Positions 7,814-14,473 of a stretch of 64,000 bases of DNA are shown piece after piece (the first letter of the stretch is position 1; each line of letters opens with the position of its first letter). Under the pieces are notes generated by a model, which did no database searches, was not told where the DNA came from, and saw only the letters and a program-made list of their open reading frames with translations. The position numbers and the translations under genes were made by a program. Source of the stretch: Dokdonella sp. (lineage in GTDB: Bacteria > Pseudomonadota > Gammaproteobacteria > Xanthomonadales > Rhodanobacteraceae); NCBI GenBank assembly GCA_016712865.1, contig JADJQH010000008.1, positions 1,240,001-1,304,000 on the forward strand, written 5' to 3'.

Positions 7814-10035
7814 ACCGATGGCGTGTTCCTTCCGTGTTGCTTGGCGTGCTGCTCGCGGCTCCTGCGGCGGCGAACCAGGAACTGGATGCCGCTTTCGAGG
7901 CGGCCATGCAACGCTTTCACCTGCCCGGCCTCGCCGTGGGCGTGATCGAGAACGGTCGCGTCGTGTACAAGCGCACGGAAGGTGAACTGATCGTCGGCAG
8001 CGGCCGCAAGATCGATTCACACACCCTGTTCAAGATTGCCTCCAACAGCAAGGCCATGACGGCCAGCACGCTGGCGCGCCTGGTCGATGCCGGCAAGTTG
8101 GCCTGGGACGATCCAGTCATCACGCGATTGCCAAGGTTTCACATGGTTGACCCATGGGTAACGCGAAACATGCAGGTGTCTGACCTGCTGGTGCACAACA
8201 GCGGGCTGCCCGAAGGTGGCGGTGATCTCATGCTGTGGCCGGAACCCAACGATTTCACGCGTGCCGACATCCTTGCCGGGCTTGGGCACATCAAGCCGGC
8301 CTACAGCTTTCGCTCAGGCTATGCCTACGACAACCTGTTGTACGTGGTGGCCGGCGAGTTGGCTGCGACCGTTGCCGGATTGCCTTACGAGGCGCTGGTC
8401 AAGCGCGAGGTTTTCGATCCGCTCGGTCTGGATTGCCGCGTGGGTGAGTGGCGCGGAACGCCGAACGACAACATCGCGCAACCGCATGCCTGGCGTGACG
8501 GTCGCAATGTGCCGAACGGTGCCGATGAGGCCATCGTGCCGGTCATCACCTCGGCAGCTGCGGGTGGGATTCGTTGCAGCCTTGATGCCATGCTGACGTG
8601 GGCGGGCAACTGGCTGGATCCGAACGCAGGACAAAAAACCTGGTTGTCCGATGAACAACGCAAGGCCATGTGGGCGGCACGCACACCGATGCCGATTTCC
8701 GACTGGCGCAAGGCGCATGGCAACACGCATTACTACGCCTATGCCTACGGCTTCCGCCTGGCCGATGTCGATGGCGAGTGGACGGTGTCGCATACGGGCA
8801 CCCTTTCCGGCATGTACTCGATGATGCTGCTGTTGCCGGATCGCAAGAGCGGCTTCGTGATGATGACCAACGGCGAAGGGGATGCGGCGCGCACGGTGCT
8901 TGGCGACGTGCTGACCAGGCATTTCACCCGTCCGGGACATGTGCCGAGCGTGGTGGCGCTTGCCGATGAGCTGGAAGGGACTCCCGCGTCTGCACTCAAA
9001 GCGGAGTTGCCTGACATGACGGATCGAAGCCCGGTTGTGCCCGCAAGCATGGCCGGGCAGTTGGGCATTTGGCGCGATCCCTGGTTTGGCAGCGTGCGCA
9101 TTTGCGAAGACAAGGGCAAGGTTCGATTTGCCGCACTCAAGTCGCCAAGCCTGAGCGGAATCCTGATGCGTGTCGGTGATCGCATCCTGGTCGACTGGGA
9201 TGACGAGGCCGTCGATGTCGAGGCGTGGCTGGATTTTCCAACGCAGGACACTTCGACCCTGCGCATGGCCAAGGTCGATCCGCAAGGCGATTTCAGTTTC
9301 GACTACGAGGATCTGGCCTTCACCCGGATTGGCGATTGTCCGACTGCGCAGTTTGGGAAGGATGCAATGCCTGCGGGAGCCAACCCATCGCCAGCGCGTT
9401 CCCCGGCGCGCAGTCCTTCTGCAGCCGGTATGTTGGATGTGAGTCGCCTCGCAGCGGGAATCCGCATCGACATGCGCTACGCCGGAAGCGAAAATTTTGT
9501 TGGTCGGCCGATTGACGGCTACGCCGCGCCGCGCTGCCTGCTCAAGGTGGAAGCCGCGGCGGCCCTCGCGCGCGTGCAGCGCGAGTTGGATAAGCAATCC
9601 ATGCGCCTGCGCGTATTCGATTGTTATCGACCGGTGCGCGCCGTGCAGGAATTCGTGGCCTGGGCTGGGGAGGCGTCCGGTCCGGTGGCAAAGGAACGCT
9701 TCTACCCCAACCTGGACAAGTCCGCATTGCTCGGTGACTACATCGCACCGGTGTCCGGCCACAGCAAGGGCTACACCGTGGACCTGGGTTTGGAGCGCTG
9801 CCTTGCGGAACCGCAGGGCTGTACAGCACTGGACATGGGAACGCCGTTCGACTTCTTTGATCCGCGTGCCAACACCGATTCCGCGCAGATCACGCCCGAA
9901 CAGCACGCCAACCGGCAACTTCTGCTGGAAGCCATGCAGGCTGAAGGGTTCAGCAACTACCCGATGGAGTGGTGGCATTTCACCCACGCCAGCGGCACTG
10001 GCGCGGAAATCCTGTATGACTTTGTCATTCGCTGA
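7810..10035 (+). CDS. exported serine hydrolase (class C/PBP-type) fused to D-Ala-D-Ala dipeptidase (VanX/DdpX-like)
   Basis: 741 residues from the ATG that overlaps the lysA stop. A signal peptide (~1-21, ending AAPAAAN) is followed by a beta-lactamase/penicillin-binding-type serine hydrolase (~25-375) with nucleophile motif S78-N-S-K81, a YAY element at 171-173 in the usual YxN place, and H328-T-G330. After a linker rich in Pro, Ala and Ser (~525-540) comes a complete M15D zinc dipeptidase: zinc ligands H651 and D658 in SGHSKGYTVD, base E720 and ligand H723 in EWWHF, and the conserved Arg in FDCYRPVRA. VanX-family enzymes split D-Ala-D-Ala, and related exported forms release D-Ala during wall recycling. 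Both active sites look intact, so the protein may process stem peptides in two steps in the periplasm. The substrate of the N-terminal half is unknown. Confidence 0.88.
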   Translation: MNRWRVPSVLLGVLLAAPAAANQELDAAFEAAMQRFHLPGLAVGVIENGRVVYKRTEGELIVGSGRKIDSHTLFKIASNSKAMTASTLARLVDAGKLAWDDPVITRLPRFHMVDPWVTRNMQVSDLLVHNSGLPEGGGDLMLWPEPNDFTRADILAGLGHIKPAYSFRSGYAYDNLLYVVAGELAATVAGLPYEALVKREVFDPLGLDCRVGEWRGTPNDNIAQPHAWRDGRNVPNGADEAIVPVITSAAAGGIRCSLDAMLTWAGNWLDPNAGQKTWLSDEQRKAMWAARTPMPISDWRKAHGNTHYYAYAYGFRLADVDGEWTVSHTGTLSGMYSMMLLLPDRKSGFVMMTNGEGDAARTVLGDVLTRHFTRPGHVPSVVALADELEGTPASALKAELPDMTDRSPVVPASMAGQLGIWRDPWFGSVRICEDKGKVRFAALKSPSLSGILMRVGDRILVDWDDEAVDVEAWLDFPTQDTSTLRMAKVDPQGDFSFDYEDLAFTRIGDCPTAQFGKDAMPAGANPSPARSPARSPSAAGMLDVSRLAAGIRIDMRYAGSENFVGRPIDGYAAPRCLLKVEAAAALARVQRELDKQSMRLRVFDCYRPVRAVQEFVAWAGEASGPVAKERFYPNLDKSALLGDYIAPVSGHSKGYTVDLGLERCLAEPQGCTALDMGTPFDFFDPRANTDSAQITPEQHANRQLLLEAMQAEGFSNYPMEWWHFTHASGTGAEILYDFVIR

Positions 10036-10050
10036 CGGGCCGTTTTGTGC

Positions 10051-10141
10051 CGTCATTCCGGCGCAAGCCGGAATCCAATTGTTTGTGTGGAAACACACCA
10101 GTGAAAGCAAAATGGATCCCGGCTTGCGCCGGGAAGACGAC
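10051..10141. repeat. dispersed inverted-repeat element
   Basis: Two ~27-bp arms face each other (10051-10077 and 10115-10141): CGTCATTCCGGCGCAAGCC against the complement of GGCTTGCGCCGGGAAGACG. A small GTGTG-GAAA-CACAC hairpin lies between them. This is a common noncoding element between genes of high-GC Proteobacteria. A related single arm occurs at 49424-49450. Confidence 0.8.
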
Positions 10142-10186
10142 ATGAACAGTGTTGCCATTGCCCCATCGTCCCCAAACCGCGCAAGC

Positions 10187-10292
10187 GTAGGGTGGATAAG
10201 CGCAGCGCATCCACCGGCTCCGTCATCCCCGATGCGCGCAGCCCGCAACTTGCTGGAGAATTCGGTGGATGCGCTGCGCTTATCCACCCTAC
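10187..10292. repeat. pair of GTAG-headed palindromes in opposite orientation
   Basis: GTAGGGTGGATAAGCGCAGC and onward (10187-10215) recurs as an inverted copy ending CCACCCTAC (10263-10292). Each copy folds on GGTGGAT/ATCCACC. The GTAG terminus and the paired arrangement match REP doublets mobilised by RAYT transposases. It fills the gap before the lipoprotein serine hydrolase and accounts for a spurious N-terminal extension of that reading frame. Confidence 0.75.
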
Positions 10293-10326
10293 CAAGAGCC
10301 GGGTTCGACAGGGGTGCATTGGCGCG

Positions 10327-11442
10327 ATGAAGACAAGAACCGCCAGGCGAGGCGCACACCAATGCTTGCGATCAGCAGCATCGCGCTTCGTGCAGCATTC
10401 TGCATTGCTGCTTCTCATGATCGGAATGACGGCATGCGCTTCGGGAACAAGGCCAATGGGCGTCGAAACTGAAATTGACCGACTGATGAGCGCCTATCAG
10501 GGCAGGGTGCCCGGTGCCTCCGTGCTGGTGCTGCATGATGGTAAGGCCGTCGTGCGCAAAGGCTATGGCATGGCCAACCTCGAACGCGCTGAGGTGGCAA
10601 CGCCGCAGACCAACTACCGCCTGGCTTCGGTGAGCAAGCAGTTCACGGCTGCGGCGATCCTGCTGCTGACCCAAGATGGCAAGCTCGGCCTGGATGATCG
10701 CCTGCGCCACTGGTTGCCTTCGTTGCCAGACGCGACCAGGCCCATCACGATCCAGCATCTGCTCACACACAGCAGTGGCCTGGTCGACTACGAAGACCTG
10801 ATGGATCAGGACCAGACCTGGCAGTTGCGCGACCAGGATGTGCTGCACCTGCTGGAGGGCGAGAATCGTTTGTACTTCGCGGCCGGCAGTGGTTACCGCT
10901 ACAGCAACGGCGGTTATGCGCTGCTGGCCCTGATCGTGGAGAAGGCTTCCGGGAAAACCTTCCAGCAGTTCCTGCGCGAGCGCATCTTCCTGCCGCTGGG
11001 AATGCACAACAGCCAGGCCCATGTCGCCGAAGGCATGCAGATTGCGCATCGGGCCTACGGTTACAGCGAAATCGATGGCGCGTGGCAGCGCACCGACCAG
11101 AGCAACACCAGCGCCGTGCTCGGCGATGGGGGCATCTACTCATCCATTGACGATCTGGCCCGTTGGGATGCGGCACTCTATGACGACCGCCTGCTCAGCG
11201 ACGCCTCGCGAAAACTCGCCTTCCAGCCGCATGTCCAAGTCACGGGCGAACTCTACCAGGCAAGCTATGGCTACGGTTGGCGCATCACCGGTGAAACGCT
11301 CTGGCATTCCGGTGAAACCATCGGTTTCCGCAACGTGATCGTGCGCTGGCCGGGTCGCCATCTCACCGTCGTCGTGCTGAGCAATCGCAATGACCCGGAG
11401 CCATATCGCCTGGCGCTGGAGATTGGCAGCAGGTTTCCATGA
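10327..11442 (+). CDS. lipoprotein serine hydrolase (beta-lactamase/PBP4-like)
   Basis: 371 residues from the ATG at 10327, just past the repeat doublet. An in-frame start at 10192 lies inside the repeat and was rejected. A long basic n-region leads to a lipobox MTAC with lipidated Cys37. The class C fold follows with S101-V-S-K104, Y192-S-N194 and H327-S-G329, all three canonical motifs. Such proteins act as D-amino-acid peptidases or esterases; true beta-lactamase activity cannot be assumed. It is encoded 291 bp after the serine hydrolase-dipeptidase fusion on the same strand and is only distantly similar to that protein's N-terminal half, so the two are not a recent duplication. Confidence 0.85.
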   Translation: MKTRTARRGAHQCLRSAASRFVQHSALLLLMIGMTACASGTRPMGVETEIDRLMSAYQGRVPGASVLVLHDGKAVVRKGYGMANLERAEVATPQTNYRLASVSKQFTAAAILLLTQDGKLGLDDRLRHWLPSLPDATRPITIQHLLTHSSGLVDYEDLMDQDQTWQLRDQDVLHLLEGENRLYFAAGSGYRYSNGGYALLALIVEKASGKTFQQFLRERIFLPLGMHNSQAHVAEGMQIAHRAYGYSEIDGAWQRTDQSNTSAVLGDGGIYSSIDDLARWDAALYDDRLLSDASRKLAFQPHVQVTGELYQASYGYGWRITGETLWHSGETIGFRNVIVRWPGRHLTVVVLSNRNDPEPYRLALEIGSRFP

Positions 11443-11465
11443 TCGCGAATGGTCCCAACCAAGGT

Positions 11466-11532
11466 CAGCCGAGCAAGCTCGGCTCTACCGGAGCATCACG
11501 ATTGCCGTAGAGCGGAGCTTGCTCCGCTCATG
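11466..11532. repeat. SMAG-like REP doublet (GTAG palindromes)
   Basis: CAGCCGAGCAAGCTCGGCTC followed by TAC at the left and GTAGAGCGGAGCTTGCTCCG at the right face each other across about 17 bp. Each is a near-perfect hairpin with a GTAG end, as in the SMAG family of Stenotrophomonas. It lies between two convergent genes and may form a bidirectional transcript end. Confidence 0.75.
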
Positions 11533-11553
11533 ACGGGATGCAGCTTGCCAAGG

Positions 11554-12075
11554 TTACTGCTGGGGCTTCACGCCCAGGTAGGCACCAGCGGCTCGCGATG
11601 TGGACCAGACATCCTGGTCAATCGCGAATGCACGATCAAACAGCCTCTCGGCAGTGCTGCGGTCACCTTGCAGCAGGTAGTAGGTGCCGATTTCGACCAG
11701 ATCCTGTTCCTCGCGTGGATTGCGCTCGACATAGCCATCAAATAAGGGTTTGGCCTTGTCCCATTCGCCAGCTTCGACGTAGACGCGTGCTATGCGAAAA
11801 GTGTCGCTGTCCGCATGCTTGCCAGCGAGGATCGAACTGAAGATCGCCTCGCCCTTGTCCTTCATGCCGCCGAGGTAATACACGCGGCCAACCCCGATAC
11901 GTTCCCAACTGCCGTCGTCGGCCAGGATGGTCGCGGTTTCCAGCAGGGCGCCTGCAGCTTCCGCCGGCGACTTGTCGTGATACAGCGAAGGCGACAGCTT
12001 TTGTGCGGCGTAGCCGACGCCGATTCCGGCAATGAAGATTCCAAGGGTGAGGGCTGAGGCGGCAACTCGTTTCAT
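11554..12075 (-). CDS. small TPR-repeat protein with N-terminal membrane anchor
   Basis: 173 residues. The start at 12075 has a clear AGGAAAG ribosome site 8 nt upstream, so the longer frame from 12099 was not used. Residues 1-28 form a signal anchor or signal peptide (MKRVAASALTLGIFIAGIGV). The rest consists of helical pairs resembling tetratricopeptide repeats (ALLETATILADDGSW..., FRIARVYVEAGEWDKAKPLF..., LVEIGTYYLLQGDRSTAERL...). It probably scaffolds protein contacts at the periplasmic face of the inner membrane. The partner is unknown and no neighbour points to a pathway. It is convergent with the serine hydrolase gene. Confidence 0.7.
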   Translation of the reverse strand: MKRVAASALTLGIFIAGIGVGYAAQKLSPSLYHDKSPAEAAGALLETATILADDGSWERIGVGRVYYLGGMKDKGEAIFSSILAGKHADSDTFRIARVYVEAGEWDKAKPLFDGYVERNPREEQDLVEIGTYYLLQGDRSTAERLFDRAFAIDQDVWSTSRAAGAYLGVKPQQ

Positions 12076-12278
12076 TTGTAACGCTTTCCTGTTCTGCACG
12101 ATGAACCAACAGGGTAGGTGGAAGTTGCAAACTGCTCAAGGGGTTTTGCAGTGAGCAGGCCGGGTGTAGGCTTGGCTTGGCAGTAAGAATCACCCGTCCG
12201 ACCACGGAGGTGCATCATGCTGTACGCCAATGTTCGTTCTGCGCTTGCAATGACTTTGCAATCCGGATGGAGAGCCGC

Positions 12279-12761
12279 ATGAAGTGGTTGCTGGGAGCAG
12301 TGACGGCGGGAGTGGCGTTCGTGGTCATGTCGGCCTGGAGTCTTCCTGATCCGGTGGCCTCGCATTTTGGCGACGAAGGACTGGCCAACGCTTTCATGTC
12401 GCGTGGAGCGTACGTGACCTTGATGGTCGTGCTGGTGGGTGCGCTGCCGTTGGTCGTGGCCGGCTCGTTTGCGTTCGCCCATCGGTGGTCCGCGATCGGC
12501 AACAACCTGCCCAATCAGGCGTATTGGCTGGACCCGGAACGGCAGTTTGCAACCTTGTCCTGGCTTGCCCGTTCCGCACAGGTGTTCGCCGCAGTCTTGC
12601 TGGTGTTTCTTTGTTACGTCCATTGGCTGGTGGTGCAGGCCAATTTCGCGCAGCCCGCGCGCATGTCCCAGTCCTTGTTCATCGCGGGATTGGCGACTTT
12701 TTTCGTCTTGCTCTGCATCTGGCTGGCTGCGTTGGTGTTGAGGTTCCGGCGTACCGCCTGA
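12279..12761 (+). CDS. DUF1648-type small membrane protein
   Basis: 160 residues from the ATG at 12279, which has a GGAG site in the preceding codons; longer in-frame starts at 12177 and 12267 lack one. Four hydrophobic segments are visible (~1-18, ~37-58, ~85-108, ~127-150). The short stretch SLPDPVASHFGDEGLAN near residue 20 matches the pattern of the DUF1648/SdpI-like N-terminal loop (LP-x-x-V-x-x-HF). No enzymatic residues are evident and the function is unknown. It is followed by the TetR regulator after 77 bp on the same strand, but that gene has its own promoter. Confidence 0.65.
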   Translation: MKWLLGAVTAGVAFVVMSAWSLPDPVASHFGDEGLANAFMSRGAYVTLMVVLVGALPLVVAGSFAFAHRWSAIGNNLPNQAYWLDPERQFATLSWLARSAQVFAAVLLVFLCYVHWLVVQANFAQPARMSQSLFIAGLATFFVLLCIWLAALVLRFRRTA

Positions 12762-12801
12762 AAAGGACGGGTATGTACGGTGGCCAGAGCGCAAGCCGCT
12801 G

Positions 12802-12831
12802 TTGAAATAAAACGAACGGTCGTGCTATTAT
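12802..12831 (+). promoter_or_regulatory. sigma70-type promoter with embedded TetR-type operator; leaderless start
   Basis: TTGAAA (12802-12807) and TATTAT (12826-12831) are separated by 18 bp. The spacer contains the dyad ACGA-ACGG-TCGT (12813-12824), which fits an autoregulatory operator for the TetR gene downstream. The predicted transcription start is about 12838-12839, on the ATG itself. The assignment is by pattern only. Confidence 0.6.
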
Positions 12832-12838
12832 GCGGCCC

Positions 12839-13441
12839 ATGCCGACCTCCACCGCCACCAGCAAGGGTGCCGCCACGCGCGATCTGATCCTGGATCGGGC
12901 CTATGCCATTGCCTGTCGCAATGGCGTCGAAGGCCTCTCGATTGGTGAATTGGCCTTGGCTGCTGGCATGTCCAAGAGCGGCGTGTTCGCACATTTCGGA
13001 TCGCGCGAGGCGCTGCAACTGGCGGTCATCGAACAAGGTGCGCGCCGATTCGGTGAGAAGGTCCTGATTCGTTCGCTGAAGCAGGCGCGCGGCATGCCGA
13101 GGCTGCGGGCGATCGTGCAGTACTGGTTCGATTGGGTTCGCGACAACCGCCAGGGTTGCCTGATCATGGGTGCGGTCAGTGAGTACGACTCCAGGCCAGG
13201 CCCGCTTCGCGACGCCGTCGTGGAGGCGATGCGCCACTGGCGGGAAGCCACCGCGCGCGCGGTGTCCCTGGCCATCGAGACAGGGGAGTTGCGCGAGGAC
13301 ACCGACGCTTCGCAGATCGCGTTTGAGATATTTGGTGTCGCGCTGGCCCTGCACCAGGACACGCGGCTTTTCGAGGCACGGCGCGCACGCGCGCAGGCGG
13401 AAAAGGCGATCGATCGCCTTTTCAAATCACATTCCACCTGA
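12839..13441 (+). CDS. TetR/AcrR family transcriptional regulator
   Basis: 200 residues. The N-terminal helix-turn-helix lies at ~12-58 (TRDLILDRAYAIACRNGVEG... ELALAAGMSKSGVFAHFGSR), the standard TetR DNA-binding domain with recognition helix KSGVFAHF. The C-terminal ligand domain resembles the TetR_C type found in Lysobacterales regulators (YWFDWVRDNRQGCLIMGAVSEYDSRPGPLRD). The ATG at 12839 was chosen because the promoter just upstream predicts a transcript beginning there. An ATG at 12830 overlaps the -10 box and cannot be in the message. It is followed after 15 bp by an alpha/beta hydrolase gene, which is likely cotranscribed and may be the regulated function. The dyad in the promoter suggests self-repression. 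Confidence 0.88.
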   Translation: MPTSTATSKGAATRDLILDRAYAIACRNGVEGLSIGELALAAGMSKSGVFAHFGSREALQLAVIEQGARRFGEKVLIRSLKQARGMPRLRAIVQYWFDWVRDNRQGCLIMGAVSEYDSRPGPLRDAVVEAMRHWREATARAVSLAIETGELREDTDASQIAFEIFGVALALHQDTRLFEARRARAQAEKAIDRLFKSHST

Positions 13442-13456
13442 GTCATCGAGGTTCCC

Positions 13457-14383
13457 ATGGCAAGTTCAACCTGGCCCGGAAATAGCACGATCGTTCGAAA
13501 CATGATGCTGGCGCTGATCAAGCTTCGCTTCAGCGTGGGCAGTTGGCTGCGACCGGAAGCCACCTTGCGCCGCGCCTATCAATTGTTCTGCACGCCATTC
13601 GCCTCGTCGCGCACGCGTGCGCGTGCCATTGGCGATTTCGGTGCACGCAGATCAACGATGGCGTTCGGCAACGAGCAGGTTGCCGTGTACATCTGGGGCG
13701 ATGCCTCGCGCGAGCCGTATGTGTTGCTCTCGCATGGCTGGTCCAGTCATGCCACGCGGTTCTCGAAATGGATTGAACACCTTCGCGCGGCCGGATTTGC
13801 CGTGGTCGGATTCGACCAGCTCGGGCATGGCCAGAGCAGCGGCAAGCGCACCAATCTTCCCGAGTTTGCGCAGGTGTTGGCAGCGGTGGCAGAGCGTTAC
13901 GGGCAGGCGAGCGCAGTGATTGGCCATTCGCTGGGTGGTGGTGCGGTTGCACTCATGCTTGCCGAAGCCAGGCTTGCCGAGCGCGCCATCCTGATTGCCC
14001 CGGTCGCCGATCCGATGGGAGCGGCTTCGCGATTCAGCCAGTTGGTTGGTTTGGCCGAGAAGCTGGGCCGCCGCCTGTTCGATGCCTACGAAACCGAACA
14101 TCGCCTGCCCGTGGCCAGCCTGCAGGCGTATCGCAAGGTCTCTGCCATTGCATCGCCGGTACTGGTGGTGCATGACCTCGCGGATCGCGATGTGCCCTGG
14201 TCCGATGGCGAGTGCTACGCACGTTACTGGCCGGACGCGCGCCTGTACTCCACCACCGGGCTTGGCCATCATCGAGTCGTTGACGATGCCGCCGTGATCG
14301 AAGCCAGTCTGCGTTTCCTCGCCGGCGAGGTGGTTGGCGAGCGTGTGGTGTCTTCACCCAACCTTCCGTTCGGCATGGCCTGA
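13457..14383 (+). CDS. alpha/beta hydrolase
   Basis: 308 residues. It is a cytosolic alpha/beta-hydrolase fold protein with the oxyanion-side HGWSSH near residue 93, the nucleophile elbow G-H-S158-L-G-G, a likely acid in HDLADRDVPW and a catalytic His in GLGHHRVV. The length and the lid segment (~190-220) are typical of esterases or lysophospholipase-like enzymes; the substrate is unknown. The start has GAGG 7 nt upstream. It sits 15 bp behind the TetR gene. Bases 13487-13496 within its first codons (CACGATCGTT) partly resemble the TetR operator dyad, but this is probably chance. Confidence 0.85.
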   Translation: MASSTWPGNSTIVRNMMLALIKLRFSVGSWLRPEATLRRAYQLFCTPFASSRTRARAIGDFGARRSTMAFGNEQVAVYIWGDASREPYVLLSHGWSSHATRFSKWIEHLRAAGFAVVGFDQLGHGQSSGKRTNLPEFAQVLAAVAERYGQASAVIGHSLGGGAVALMLAEARLAERAILIAPVADPMGAASRFSQLVGLAEKLGRRLFDAYETEHRLPVASLQAYRKVSAIASPVLVVHDLADRDVPWSDGECYARYWPDARLYSTTGLGHHRVVDDAAVIEASLRFLAGEVVGERVVSSPNLPFGMA

Positions 14384-14473
14384 GCAGCAGCGGCGAACGA
14401 GTGACTTTCGGCCCGTTGCAGAGAGCGCGGATGCATGATGTCGTAGGCAGTCGCCTTTTCCACGGAACTGCTC

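Noticed and set aside
10192-10326. N-terminal extension of the lipoprotein serine hydrolase
   Set aside because: It is encoded by the GTAG repeat doublet, and would place a lipoprotein signal some 80 residues into the protein.
8314-10362. 682-residue minus-strand ORF opposite the hydrolase-dipeptidase fusion
   Set aside because: It is antisense to two intact catalytic domains and begins inside the dispersed repeats at 10187-10292.
13487-13496. Second TetR operator (CACGATCGTT) in the alpha/beta hydrolase gene
   Set aside because: It is only a partial match to the dyad at 12813-12824 and lies within coding sequence without promoter boxes around it.
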